DNA from: Ciona intestinalis
Taxonomy: Eukaryota; Chordata; Ascidiacea; Phlebobranchia; Cionidae
DNA length: 64,000 bases
Assembly (NCBI RefSeq): GCF_000224145.3
Contig: NC_020170.2
Span: 2,909,589 to 2,973,588 of the forward strand
Direction of reading: 5' to 3'
The notes beneath the pieces are model-generated. The model did not search any database. It was not told where the DNA came from and worked only from the letters and a program-made list of their open reading frames with translations. A program made the translations under genes and the position numbers. This document shows, piece by piece, positions 45,217 to 55,973 of the stretch (position 1 is its first letter; each line of letters begins with the position of its first letter).

Positions 45217-45396
45217 ATAGTGGGACGTTTCGTTTTATTTTCTCGTCCTATTTGGTAGTAAACATAGAACATTCAAAGCAATATAAAACAGTATCCTCAC
45301 GACTCTCATAGACCGTTGTTAATTGTTTAAAACACAATTACGATATTTGGATAATATGTGCTAAAGGTGTCCCGTCTTCCCCCACCCTAGTATACA
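45217..45396 (-). mobile_element. MITE, subfamily A, left end clipped
   Basis: CGTCCTATTTGGTAGTAAAC through GTGTCCCGTCTTCCCCCACC. Confidence 0.85.
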
Positions 45397-45898
45397 TTCT
45401 CTTAATTTTGTGAATGCCATTTTAAAAAGTCGCCAAATCGTTGTTATCAATATGTTTAATATTATGGAGTGTTGCCGCAAGACGGTTAAACCACAGGCTA
45501 AGATAAAAGAGCCTCGCTGGTATGTATGTGTTTTATAACGAAATTAGATTAGTTCTAGCTGATCGATGGCAAATACATACCGAGTAAAATTTCAGACAAA
45601 TCGATTAGATAATGCTTATATCGCCTTAAGGTGTTGCTGTCCTTTTCATAACCACTTTGTTTAAAGTGAAAATGAAGCACATAAGAAATTATGTTATAGA
45701 ATATAGTGTGTGACCGCTTCGTGAAGTTCAATAAATGTAATTTGTATGATAGATATTACAACGTCGCTGAAAAAGGCATGGGTGTATAAAAACTGAACCG
45801 GTTGACGCTTTACCAGTGCCTGTTGTGGTTATTAGCGGTTTATACATGAATGGTTTTATTCAGTGCGGATCGAACCACAATAATCGTACATTAATTAT

Positions 45899-46085
45899 AA
45901 TAGGGTGAGGTGGGGGCAGGCAGGACACCATTAGCACATATTATTTAAATATCCTGATCGTATTTTAAACAATTAACAGCGGTCTATGGGAGTCGTGAGG
46001 ATACGGTTTTATAATTCTTCGAATATTCTTTGTTTACTATACGAAATTGGATGGCGAATTAGAATTTTCCCTACCCTACTATATA
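45899..46085 (+). mobile_element. MITE, subfamily A, in the promoter region of paralogue B
   Basis: ATAGGGTGAGGTGGGGGCAG to TTCCCTACCCTACTATATA. Its right end abuts TATAAATA (46082-46089), 60 bp before the ATG of paralogue B. Confidence 0.85.
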
Positions 46086-46089
46086 AATA
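46082..46089 (+). promoter_or_regulatory. Candidate TATA box of paralogue B
   Basis: TATAAATA lies at the junction of the MITE end and its flank, 60 bases before the ATG at 46149. A start site about 30 bases downstream would leave a short 5' UTR. Position-based inference only. Confidence 0.35.
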
Positions 46090-46148
46090 AAAAATCATTT
46101 TGGGAATTTAGATTCGTTGTGAGGGCCAGAGCGGTAGAAATATTCAGA

Positions 46149-47463
46149 ATGAAGTTTTTGTTGATTTTAATTGCTTTTGCCTCTGTCTCGGTTATTGGAA
46201 ACTGCAGGGAGTCGAAGTATCGTTGCGAGGACGCTGAGGACGACCTGGAATGTAAAAGACGAGGAAATGAAGGTTTGTGCGGTTACACGGACGAAGACTT
46301 TACCTGCGGCTGTCTTTTTCACGACAAACCACTAAAGGTATACTAAACATAACAGTTTTTAATACTGTAATAAAGGATCAGATCAATTAAAACAACGAGG
46401 AGAAGGAAATTGGCAGCAAAACGATAGTCGTTAAATCAATCAATGTAACAAGTATACAGCTTTGTGAGTTTGCTAAAGGAGATTTTGGATTTTGTAAACT
46501 TGTCCCTGCTTCGTTAAACTTATTTCCTAAATATTTTACGTTACTTGGTTTTAAACTCGTATATAGGCGTTCAGCGATTGGAACAGTACGCGGGGGTCTC
46601 GTCTGTTTGATCAAGTCTGCGAGCCTATCAAGCTACCTTACCATGAGGATACTTGTCGAATGTACCTTGGAAACCCAAGTGTAAGTCTCTTTCAACAAAA
46701 CTTCGGCTCATTGCATCTCGACCAGTACCAAAACAGTTATGGTCGACAATAATTGGTATTTTTCATTTGGTTTCAGCGAAAGGAGGTTTGGGAAATGACT
46801 TGCCCTGGAAACGGCTTCTTTCAAACCTGGGGTGCCTTCATGCCAGAAGAAGACAACTATGAACCACGACTTTGGTTAGTTTACGATATTTATAGTACTG
46901 TGGGAAAAGATGAGACACCTTTAGTACGTAATATTCTATAATCCTGATCGTGTTTTGAACAATTAACAACGGTCTTTGGAAGTCGTGGGGATACGGTTTT
47001 ATAATTCTTTGAATGTTCTTCAAATGGGACGAAAAAAAAGATAAAATGTCTCATTCGCGTGGCGGGCAATCACAAATGTTATAACTAGGATGTCCTTATT
47101 CATACACCGCGTGCCCGCTTACGAGTTACCACGTATATGTAATTAGTGGGTAACTAACGTTTTCGGCGCTATATTAAAAAAATGCCAATCTTTTTCTACA
47201 GGTACAGATGCTGCCACGTTAAGTGCCCAAAATGGAATTGCGAGTGGTCACCAAACACCGAAATACACAAGCCGTTCTTACTCCCGTTAAGCGATGTATA
47301 TGTACAAGGGGCTCGAGGAAAATACAACCACAAGGCTAAGTATGCATCTGTATTTGACTACACGCACTCAGCGTTACTGTATTTGCATGCAATTTTTATT
47401 GATAAATGCAAAGTCGGCAAACTAACCGAGTGTGGTCAGAATATAGTACTGTGGGTAAGATGA
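46149..47463 (+). CDS. Secreted cysteine-rich protein, paralogue B
   Basis: Exons 46149-46337, 46567-46680, 46777-46874 and 47202-47463 give 220 residues. The signal peptide MKFLLILIAFASVSVIGNC is followed by the shared cysteine core (DDLECKRRGNEGLCGYTDED, FTCGCLFHDKP), then VCEPIKLPYHEDTCRMYLGN, EMTCPGNGFFQTWGAF and YRCCHVKCPKWNCEW. Exon lengths 189, 114 and 98 and all phases equal paralogue A apart from A's insertion. B reads about 40 residues past the point where A stops; its last seven codons and stop (47443-47463) lie in a MITE. Roughly 16 cysteines in a small secreted chain suggest a disulfide-rich extracellular ligand or matrix factor. The family is not recognised. Confidence 0.75.
46890..47054 (+). 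mobile_element. MITE inside paralogue B intron 3
   Basis: TAGTACTGTGGGAAAAGATG (B-type start) with an A-type interior. It ends at GATAAAATGTCTCATTCG, lacking the last inverted-repeat bases. Confidence 0.75.
47058..47165 (-). mobile_element. SINE tail, reverse
   Basis: CGCGTGCCCGCTTACGAGTT and ACCACGTATATG. It lies between the MITE and exon 4 of paralogue B. Confidence 0.6.
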
Positions 47464-47602
47464 GGCACCTTTAGCACATAATATCCAAATACCATGATCG
47501 TGTCTTAAAGCCCATAACAACGGTTTGTGGAAGTCGTGAGGAAACGGTTTTATAGTTCTTTGATGTTCACAATGAAATTCCCCACCCTCCCATACTATAT
47601 AT
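47443..47602 (+). mobile_element. MITE supplying the stop codon of paralogue B
   Basis: TAGTACTGTGGGTAAGATGA to CCCACCCTCCCATACTATAT. The TGA in its left inverted repeat ends the paralogue B reading frame. Confidence 0.82.
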
Positions 47603-48311
47603 AAAATCCACCAAAACGAGCGTCAAACTTACGTCTCAGACAAGCCTATATATGTTTGACGTGCTTGATCCACTACCAAATGCACCTGAAGAACTATTTA
47701 TTATTATATCGAATTCCACAGAGACAGTTCCTGGTCGTTGCAGCTTTGTGTCTGCGACACTTCATACGTAGGAACCCACGAAGAGCTGTAAGATACAGAA
47801 CTGTGGGGTAAGATGGGATACCGCTAGCCCCTAATTCCCGTATTTCCTATTCGATTTTGCGGGGCTACGGTTAATAACTTTGTAATAACTGTTCTTTGCT
47901 TACTACCAAATGGGACGATAAATGAAATAAAAACATGTCCCATCTTACCCCACCCTACTATACATTGGTTTTAAAGCCGTTTTGTAAAATTGGAAAGCAA
48001 TAAATATTGGTGTTATATGTGTTCATCTTGCTGATTCCCATAAAGTTCCATATACCTTATACTGTATTCTTGTTGTTGTTTTTCTTCAAGTTGTATACAT
48101 GTTGTTTTATCAATCAAGTTGTTTTTTTCGCATCTGTTTAACTCTTGTTGTTGTGATTGTTGTTGTATTTTATTCGAGTATTTTTCGTTGTATTTCTATA
48201 AAGTAAGACATGTTTTCCGGATACAATTACATATACTTGTTTGTGGGAAACATCTTTGCACTATATAAAAAATATCATTTCCACCATGTAAATTACGTCA
48301 CACATAATTGT
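47464..48311. other. Spacer between convergent paralogue B and LRR genes
   Basis: Contains the rest of one MITE and a full one at 47794-47965, then T-rich DNA with GTTGTT runs at 48070-48170. No gene seen. Confidence 0.4.
47794..47965 (+). mobile_element. MITE, subfamily B
   Basis: CTGTGGGGTAAGATGGGATA to CCCATCTTACCCCACCCTAC, a small central deletion. Confidence 0.87.
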
Positions 48312-51300
48312 TCACGTCACAACCACTTCCATTGATGATAAACAATAGAAAGCAAGAGCTGGGAGGTCGTTGCTGTCAATCAGGTTGCCATCCAAGCGTA
48401 ACGTGTGCAGTTTTGACGTCACGAACCTAGAAGTAACATTTAAAACACGTATAGTGGGGTGGGGTAAGATGGTCTATATGTTTAGTCCTTTTTATGGGCC
48501 TTAGTGGTCATAAAAAAGTTATTTACAGACTTATATATAACCGTATAGCTTCTCAATTCTAAAAGAGCGTTGTTAATTGTTAAACACACGATTAGGGAAT
48601 ATCGGAAAATATGTGCTAATGACATTCGTATTACCCAGCAGTACGATATGTGTAATTAAAACAATTCTATTAAAAGACGGTGCACATGTAATTTTAGTTT
48701 TATTTGTAAGCAAACCAGACCTTTCCCCTAGAGGGGCAAATAATTAAATCAGCGCTTAAAATTAAAGCAATCAACGCTTTTTGTGTTTCTCTGCGAAACG
48801 CCACTGTACAACAATCTGGCTTTACACTGCACACGACCGATGTTTTAATGTATGTATTCTGTTTCGTACACATCGCAGAGACTTACGAGTTACCATGATA
48901 TAACTTTGTAAAGGATTACTTTTTCTGTACATGGCTGACAGTTTAGAGTTTAGACAACCCTTTATAAACACTGAGTTTAGTAAGTGACTTTGTTAATTGT
49001 TTTTATATATATGGCTGACAGTTTAGACAACTCAATGGTTAGCACTGAGTTCAGTAACTTAACTTTAGTTAACTAAAAAGTTGTAACTTGGTAAACGCTA
49101 TACCTTTCTGGGTTCATTGGACAAAACGAGTCGATTTGAACGGAGAAAATTTGATTGGATTCAAGAAACAAAGCTTCCAAAGTGGTAGGGAGACCACGGG
49201 GTACGTACAACAAGTTGTTGAATGCAAGATCTAAAAACTAAGGTTTGATTTGACAACTTATTACAAATGTGTGGATAGCTGTATATGTAAGTGATAGGAA
49301 CGCGAAGGAATGGTTTAGACTTTAGTCATAAAAAAAATGTTTATGTCACATTGCATATGACTAACACAATATACCAAATATCTAAACTGTCATCAATAAA
49401 ACTTGTTTACATGCTAGAAAAAAAAACGCTAGAAAAGCACCATGACGTATTTTGAACCAATTCGCTCTAGAATAAAACCTTTAACGGCCTAGAATTTAAA
49501 AGCAAATAAGTCAAAGACATTTCATCCTATATTCGATGCTTTAATAAACTTACCCTTAAATGAATAAGACGGGTAAATGACCCGGGGGTGATGATCCGTA
49601 TCTTGTTGAACGATAGTTTAATTTGCGTGAGATTCAACGAGCTTATGAACGTTTTATAGTTTATTTCCTACAATAGGAATTCTTAAAATATTAGGCTTTT
49701 TCGCCACCGTTGGAACATACATAGTAAATTGGGGTGAGATGAGACAGTAGTAGCCTCGCGACCCTAAAACGGTGTTGTTAATTAAAAACACGGTCAGAAA
49801 ACACCGTTATAAAACATGGTGTTCCATATTTCCCAAATGTGCTTTCAACAATTAACAACGCATTTTGAGAGTCGTGAAGGTACGGGTGTATAATTGTGTA
49901 ACTCTGTAAATTTTGTTTGTTTACTACCGAATGGGACGATATACGAGAATGAAAAATGAAACATTTTACCCAAACGTTATATCTCATTTATATTCTACGT
50001 GATTCAAAACTAGTTATATATAAATCACCTCGATAAAATTATTTTCTATGATTAGTTGATGCAAAGACGGTGGTAGGCCTCGAGGTATTGTTCGTAGTTT
50101 ATTGTAGGATAGGTCCAGAAGAAATAGATTACTCTGAAATAAAATTTGTTTTCTGTTATAAGAAAAAAAGTATAGTAGTGTAGTCTGTAGGGTTAAGGTG
50201 GCTGTACACAGTATCTGGAAATCGTCCGTTTTGTCCGGATTTTGCTGCCGCATGCGGAATTGGACACGGGTTTGCATACGACTCCGCAAGCGAATTCGCA
50301 CGCCGGATACTGTGTACAGCCACCTTAAGATGATTTTTTAGCACCTAAATCATGTTTTTAGAATCGCTGGGGTTACATTCGTATAAATATGTAAATATTC
50401 TATGTTTACTACCAAATGAAAGGAGAATTATATTGAAAGCATGTCCCATTTCCCCACCCAACCATAAATGGCAATTTTTTAATTGAAAAAAATAACAAAA
50501 TTAGAATGAAAAATTGAGTTCCAATGTCCCAATAACCTGCCCTACTATAAGTTACCATGTTAGACCATGCATTGAAATTTATTCCTTGGTCCGAAAGTTG
50601 ATTATTCCTCAGAGAAAAATGGTGAAGAAGTGATTGTGACGTAAAAATCCCCGCTGTGACGTTTTTCAATCCATTGTTTTCAAGTCGAATTTCACGAAGG
50701 CTTTCTGGAAGTCCCTGGTGGGAAGTAAAAAACTGAATACGGGAATTTTGTTATTCAATCTTTTTAATAATACGGCAAAAGATATTTTTCTGTCGCATGA
50801 TTACGCGTTCAAATTATTCATTATGTAAATAATCATGACCGAATAAGTTTTGTTTTTAAACAGTGATTGAATGTGTTTTTATAGCATTACTTTATGTTTG
50901 CAAATTATACATTTTATAACACTTTCGATTAGTTTACATTGCGAAAAATCTTTGTACACATATATAAGAAAACTTAAAACGCGTTAAGTATATATGTGTA
51001 AAAAGTTACCTTTATTCAGTTGGTAACTCATTTTAGAGGTATTGTCCAATTAAATACCAAAAGTTCAAACCTGTGGTACAGTCTCTAGCAAATTTTCGTT
51101 CAAGTCCAAATAAGACAGGGCTGTCATGTTCTTTAATATTGCGGGTTCGAATCCCGCATCGGTTATCGAATTTCGAAACAGACTGAGCGCAACTAGATTG
51201 GTTAAACCACGGGTAGCACCTCTTTTCACTTCTAAAACAATATTTAACACACGTCATTTAGTACTGTGGGGTAAGATGGATTTCGTGAGCAGAAAATATC

Positions 51301-52864
51301 CCCTATTTCCTAATCGTGTTTTATAGTTAACAACCCTTTTTAGAGTCGATAGTATACGATTATATAGTGGGGTGGGGCAATATGGGACACCTTACCAGTC
51401 TATTTACTGGTCACGTTCGGTAGTAAACAAAGAAAAATCAAATAAATATAAATCCGTACCTTTACGACTCCCATAGACCGTTGTTAATTCTTTAAAACTC
51501 GATCAGGATATTTGGATATTCTGCGCTAAATGTGTCCCACCTACCCCACCCTACTATATCTTCCCCCACCCCACTATATAATTATTTGATTTTTTTGTTT
51601 ACTTCTAAATGGCAAGAAAATAGAATAAAACATCACCCGTCTTACCCCAAACTATTAATATTAAAACATATTAAATTTGCATTGACTTAAAATTCTAAAA
51701 ATGAATAATGATCTTTTTGGTCATTTTGTTTACATGCATGACCTAATATACGGTAGAGTAGGGAAATATGGGACACCTTTGGCACATAATATGCAAATAT
51801 CCTGATCGTGTTTCATACGATTAACAGTGGTCAATAGGAGTCGTAAGGAAACGACTTTGTAATTCTTTGAATGTTCTTTGTTCTAAGGAAAAAGGGAAAT
51901 AGATCAAAATAGTATCCCATCTTCCCCCACCCTACTATAATATCATAAGTTGTAATACATTTTTTTAAATTTATACGCTTTACTAGTTCACCCTTGTTAC
52001 CAACTGACTTGTAATGTTGTTTAAATTCAGCCGAAGCTCGACGAGAGATGGCGGTAGAGATCTAGGAAACCGTGTCAGCTTATTTTCACTCAGGTCCAAT
52101 CTTTTCAATGCGGTAAGTCCTTCAAAACTCCTTGCTTTCAACCCAGCGCTGATAAGTCTGTTTTTCGTCAAAATTATTCTTTGAATCGCCGGGAAATGAC
52201 GAAAAACACCCGAGTGTATCCTCTGTAGAACAAAAACATTAAATTATAAGAGCTTAACATAAATAATTTGGCAAAAATTGTACAGTGACTGTGGTGTAAG
52301 ATGGGACATCTTTAGCCTATAATATCAAAATGTCCTGATCGCGTTTTTACACAATTAACAACGGTTTATTAGAGTCGTGAGAATATAGTTTTATAATTCT
52401 TTAATTGTGTTTTTTTGTTTACTACCAAATGGGACGAGAAAATAGAATGAAAAGGTGTCCCATCTTCCGCCACCCTACTATATATGTATAAATTATTTTA
52501 AGTATAGGCCTGTATTATATTTTATGTTAATATATGATTTGTAATGGTTTTGCAAAAATATAGGGTGGGGGGAGACGGGACACGCTTAGCACAGGTGAAG
52601 TCCTACGGTAAATCGCGCCAGCAAGTTGGTCTTAGGCCTTAAGCTTAACCCATAGAAATCGGCCCGTTACCCAATGTTTTCTTCTAAACAGGTGAAGTAT
52701 AATATGCACCCATTTTTTTTGCGCCAACACTCACCGTTATATAGTTGTTTTCCAGATGTAGAAATTCCCCGTTGCGTGGAAAGGTACTCGGTATTTCATT
52801 CAATTGTTTGCCAGAGCAATAAATTATGTTTAGGGAGCATGCACATTGTGGTGGACATATATAC
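48312..52864 (-). CDS. Small leucine-rich-repeat proteoglycan-like protein (first exon not found)
   Basis: Eight exons keep phase: 52864-52735, 52222-52009, 51231-51071, 50714-50556, 50133-50029, 49667-49554, 49237-49104, 48426-48312 (377 residues, stop TGA at 48312). It opens with an LRR N-terminal cysteine cap (CPPQCACSLNIIYCSG). About eleven LRRs follow in groups of three, each third repeat reading RSLPPSLVELRL, GLPESLREIRL, GLPPSLHQLII or GLPTTLEALFL. It ends with the SLRP-style LHTLRLDGNLIDSNDLPALA and FYCL. This periodicity and ending fit SLRP/ECM2/podocan-type matrix proteins that bind collagen and growth factors. The signal-peptide exon upstream of 52864 was not located. Introns are packed with MITE copies. 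Confidence 0.85.
48450..48640 (-). mobile_element. MITE, one end intact
   Basis: ATAGTGGGGTGGGGTAAGAT is followed by reverse-oriented interior. The other end is degraded. It lies just upstream of the last LRR exon. Confidence 0.7.
48925..49070 (-). mobile_element. SINE body fragments, duplicated
   Basis: Two copies of an ATGGCTGACAGTTTAGA block, each followed by CACTGAGTTtAGTAA, about 75 bp apart. LRR-gene intron. Confidence 0.55.
49727..49984 (+). mobile_element. MITE, subfamily B, rearranged
   Basis: AATTGGGGTGAGATGAGACA, then a piece of inverted interior, then a second interior (TTTGTTTACTACCGAATGGG) and the end ATTTTACCCAAACGTTATA. Probably two overlapping insertions. Confidence 0.6.
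50170..50467 (+). mobile_element. MITE, subfamily B, split by another transposon
   Basis: TATAGTAGTGTAGTCTGTAG and its right part (GATGATTTTTTAGCACCTAA to TTCCCCACCCAACCATA) flank a TTAA-bounded insertion. Confidence 0.78.
50197..50324. mobile_element. TTAA-flanked inverted-repeat element (128 bp)
   Basis: GGTGGCTGTACACAGTATC at the left is matched exactly by GATACTGTGTACAGCCACC at the right (19 bp), with TTAA at 50193-50196 and 50325-50328. The TTAA suggests piggyBac-type transposition. Its ends differ from the 538-bp TTAA element at 2320, so it is a separate family. It sits inside a MITE copy, so it is younger than that MITE insertion. Confidence 0.8.
51259..51658 (+). mobile_element. Nested MITEs: subfamily A inside subfamily B
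   Basis: The outer copy runs TAGTACTGTGGGGTAAGATG to CCCGTCTTACCCCAAACTAT. It is interrupted at 51361-51580 by a complete reverse A-type copy (TAGTGGGGTGGGGCAATATG to CACCTACCCCACCCTACTAT) plus an extra right end (TTCCCCCACCCCACTATA). Confidence 0.8.
51752..51940 (+). mobile_element. MITE, subfamily A
   Basis: GTAGAGTAGGGAAATATGGG to CATCTTCCCCCACCCTACTA. It lies immediately downstream of LRR exon 52222-52009 in gene direction. Confidence 0.88.
52282..52484 (+). mobile_element. MITE, A/B mosaic
   Basis: B-like start TGACTGTGGTGTAAGATGGG with an A-like end CATCTTCCGCCACCCTACTA. Confidence 0.83.
52559..52680 (+). mobile_element. MITE left end joined to a GGGTGAGGTC-family repeat
   Basis: TAGGGTGGGGGGAGACGGGA and CACGCTTAGCACA pass into GGTGAAGTCCTACGG and GGCCCGTTACCCAATG. 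Confidence 0.6.
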
Positions 52865-53004
52865 CTGTGGTAAAAGGTTAGTTTATTGTAGTCTAAACGT
52901 ATGGGTAGGTTTGATGCATGTTACCTGTTAAACAGTACAGGTTGTCTTCGTGACCCTGAAATAACGTTTTATGAGATTTAAACAGTGTTCCTAAAAACAA
53001 TGTA

Positions 53005-53191
53005 TAGTAGGTTGGAAAACCTGTTTCTTCTATTTTCTCGTCCAATTTGGTAGTCAACAAAGAACATTTAAAGAAATATAAAACAGTATCCTCACGACTC
53101 TCATGGACCGTTGTTAATTGTTTATAACACGATCAGGATATTTGGATATTATGTGCTAAAGGTGTCCCATCTTTTCCCACTCTGTTATATT
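53005..53191 (-). mobile_element. MITE, subfamily A
   Basis: TAGTAGGTTGGAAAACCTGT, then TTTGGTAGTCAACAAAGAAC, to CCCATCTTTTCCCACTCTGT. Confidence 0.83.
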
Positions 53192-54732
53192 ATGAGATTT
53201 TAGCGCGCATTTTGTACGTAAATTTACCAAAACGGGTTAATTTTATCCTACCTCGTTTAAACCTGGATCCAAAAGTCGTAGGACTCGTACAGAGAACTGC
53301 AATACACAGAAAAAGAGTAACTTGGCTAAAAAATCTCATTTTTCGGATTCCTGCAAATCTAATAAAGTTGCCTACCGCCGTTGTCGATTGTCGTTTTGCT
53401 TGCTACGCTGGCTGCTGTTTCTGCACGCTCGACTGCCTGGCTTTTCAACAGTGCGCATCAAACAAAAGCGCAATTGTCGCATATCGTGGCTTTATTGTCC
53501 GGTAAATGGCACGTTTTGGCAACAAAGGTTACACACTCCCTTTAGTGGGTTCGGGTTGTCAAAATGCAAGAACTATATCAAATGATTTAAATGAATAAAT
53601 TTTGAGACTTTGTCACTGTGAATAAAAACATCACGCGAGGTGAGTCACGCGGTGGCGCGAAAGAGCAACTTTAAAACGTTTTACAAAAACATTTATTAAA
53701 TAATCTCTCGCAAAACTTCGTATATCAAAAATTTAAAATAAAACTTTTTTTTAAATCCCGAAAATTTATAAGATTTTATAGGTAATATTTTGTTATAAGG
53801 TAGAAAAATTCCACACCTATTTTAAAAACTCTCTGTTTCGAAATCTAAATTTAATCTTATAAGCGTAAATCGAAGTTTTCCGATTTCGTAAAATTTCAGG
53901 AGATTAAAGCCGTTGTTATTGTCTGTGTAGGTGGAAGCGAATTCGTCGAATTTTCCAGAAAAACAACATTGTGTGTTCGTAGCCCACTCTGTTCGCAAGG
54001 TCAGTCTCGCCAAGTGTTTTTCTGCTTGCGGCGTGTATATATACGTGAAGGTAAAACTACTGCGCAGTTCAATGGCTAATAGGTGCATTAACTTCTTATG
54101 CATAATCAGCATTTAGAAAAAATTAGAATTAGAAAAATGTACCTGTGTGAAAAATTAGCCTTCGTTTCAAATAGTAGATAGCCTATAGTTTACAGTTATA
54201 ATTTGTTATTTGATTAATAAACTTTTAGAGTAATTTGTTGGATAGATGAATTCTAAGAGTGAGTGTATGTATATATGGTTTTTGAATATTTTGCCACAAC
54301 TTTAGGGATATTTAAAAAACAACTGACATTTCTTAAAAAAAATGTTTAATAAACGTTTTTACTTCTGTGTTTACATTTCTGAGCATGAAATTAACTTCGT
54401 TGAAAAATTGGTTCCGTTAAAATATTCCAAATTCGGTTCGGCTTTCTGTACCATGGTGTAAAAACATCTCCGAAAAATTTATCCTAGGAATTTTGTTCCG
54501 AGTACAGCGGTACAATTTGTTTATCCTTTGTGCGTGAGAATACCCCTTTGTGTCGTAATAGTCGAGTGAAGGAGAGGTCTTGAGGGTTCGACACGTGCCT
54601 ATGTTATGTCGGAACATCAAAGCTAGTTTAAGATATAGTTTATATGCGGTATACAGTAGGCTATATTGTTTTCCTTTTCATATTCGTAGCCGAACGCGTG
54701 TGTTTTAAAACGCTTTAAAAAGTGATTATATG

Positions 54733-54924
54733 GTAGGGTGGGGGGAGACGGGACCCGTTTAGCACATAGGATTCAAATATCCTGATCGTGTTTTAAACAA
54801 TTAACAATGGTATATTGGAGTCGTAAGGATACAATTTTAAAATATTTTGAATGTTCTTTGTTTACTACCAAATGGGACGAGAAAATAGACTAAACAGTGT
54901 CCCATCTTCCCCACCCGACTATAT
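54733..54924 (+). mobile_element. MITE, subfamily A, full length
   Basis: GTAGGGTGGGGGGAGACGGG to CCCATCTTCCCCACCCGACT. Confidence 0.9.
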
Positions 54925-55973
54925 GTTTAAAGAAAGTTTTGTGTCTGTTGTGGCAGAGAATCGCTTTCGTTAATATTTATACCCAAAATCGTGTGTGTTT
55001 GCCATACTCTTGGAGGGGACGCTTTGTTTCTGCCATACTTTTGGAGGGACCGCATTGGCAAATCATTTCCAGACGTTCAAGATTAACGTTAGTGCATTTG
55101 CTCGTTTATAATCACGGCGTCGCATTCCAGCAATCAGTGTGACGCGTGTGCACTCGGCAGAACGTCAACAGTTTCCGTTATTTTCACAGCGCCTAAATCG
55201 CCGGCACCTGTTTATTCTTTAGCAGGTAATGAGAAAATAATTTCACAAAACAGACAGGCCTATGTTGGTACAGTAGGTATGGCGACAGGAACTCGCGAAT
55301 TTATCAAACCAATATGCGACACAGACGAAGGCTTTAGTTTTATCGAAGTCGTGGACTTGACTTGACAGGTTAAATCGACTGTTGTCTTCGCACTATCTGC
55401 TTGACTGGCACTGAGAGAAGTCGTCGCTTTTTTCTGTCAAGTTTCGTGGCGATTGTGGCATTTTCGATTTGAGGTGTAGCTAGTAAGGTCGGGTTGTCGA
55501 GTAGTCTGTGTTTGCTTTGCAAATTCTATCACAGGTGTTTCGAGAAAATGGAATCGTGGGTTTCTGTATGTAACCTGTTTGTTGTAGCGACGCGGTCTCT
55601 TAGATAAACCTTGGTCAAAAGTTCACACCTTTGATGGATTACTTGTTCGTTTGCAGAGTTGTTTAAATATTTTTTAAAATTACAAACGATTTATGACTGT
55701 GTTTGAAACATTGGAACCAGCACAGAAATAACGCATAAGAAATGGTCGATTTCAATATTAATACTTATAGTTTTTAACGAATGAAGTGCACATTTTAATG
55801 TAAATTTAAAAGTTCTCTCAATTTCGCCTTTAAACAATAAACGTTCGTAAAATAGTCGGCACGAAGGAGTCAAACTAACTAACAATGTTTTTATTTATTA
55901 CAACGAATGTGATATTTTCGTAAATTTCTTACTTTTCTCATTTTTGTATTTTCTGTTCAGAAACAGTGTCAAC

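Larger units (their letters stand above)
43997..46148. other. Spacer between rolling-stone-like gene and paralogue B
   Basis: No gene seen. It holds three MITE copies and, at 45056-45081, a short hairpin (CTGTAATAT ... ATATTACAG). Confidence 0.4.
52865..55973. other. Non-coding interval between divergent LRR and MAM genes
   Basis: It should contain the first exon of the LRR gene and both promoters, but none could be supported. Two MITE copies lie at 53005 and 54733. A short duplication (GCCATACTcTTGGAGGG and GCCATACTTTTGGAGGG) lies at 55000-55050. The 53380-53480 stretch is unusually GC-rich and open on both strands but matches nothing known to me. Confidence 0.4.

Noticed and set aside
46387-46614. 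Reverse-strand 75-residue open frame
   Set aside because: It overlaps exon 2 of paralogue B, whose + strand frame aligns with paralogue A.
39608-47463. Retroviral, LTR or Polinton fossils anywhere in the window
   Set aside because: No capsid, polymerase, integrase or envelope-like frames and no long direct terminal repeats were seen.
51135-51165. tRNA T-arm/box B mimic (GCGGGTTCGAATCCCGCATC)
   Set aside because: It looks like a tRNA fragment on the + strand, but it lies in frame inside an LRR exon on the other strand (ITDAGFEPAILKNMTALSYL). No A box or cloverleaf accompanies it, and the LRR spacing is natural.
53822-54112. Reverse-strand 96-residue open frame as a coding exon
   Set aside because: It has weak hydrophobicity, no convincing donor and no recognisable motif. 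It remains possible but unsupported.
54417-54620. Reverse-strand 67-residue open frame as the missing first exon of the LRR gene
   Set aside because: It has no signal-peptide-like start and no donor in the phase needed (two bases over) to join the exon at 52864.
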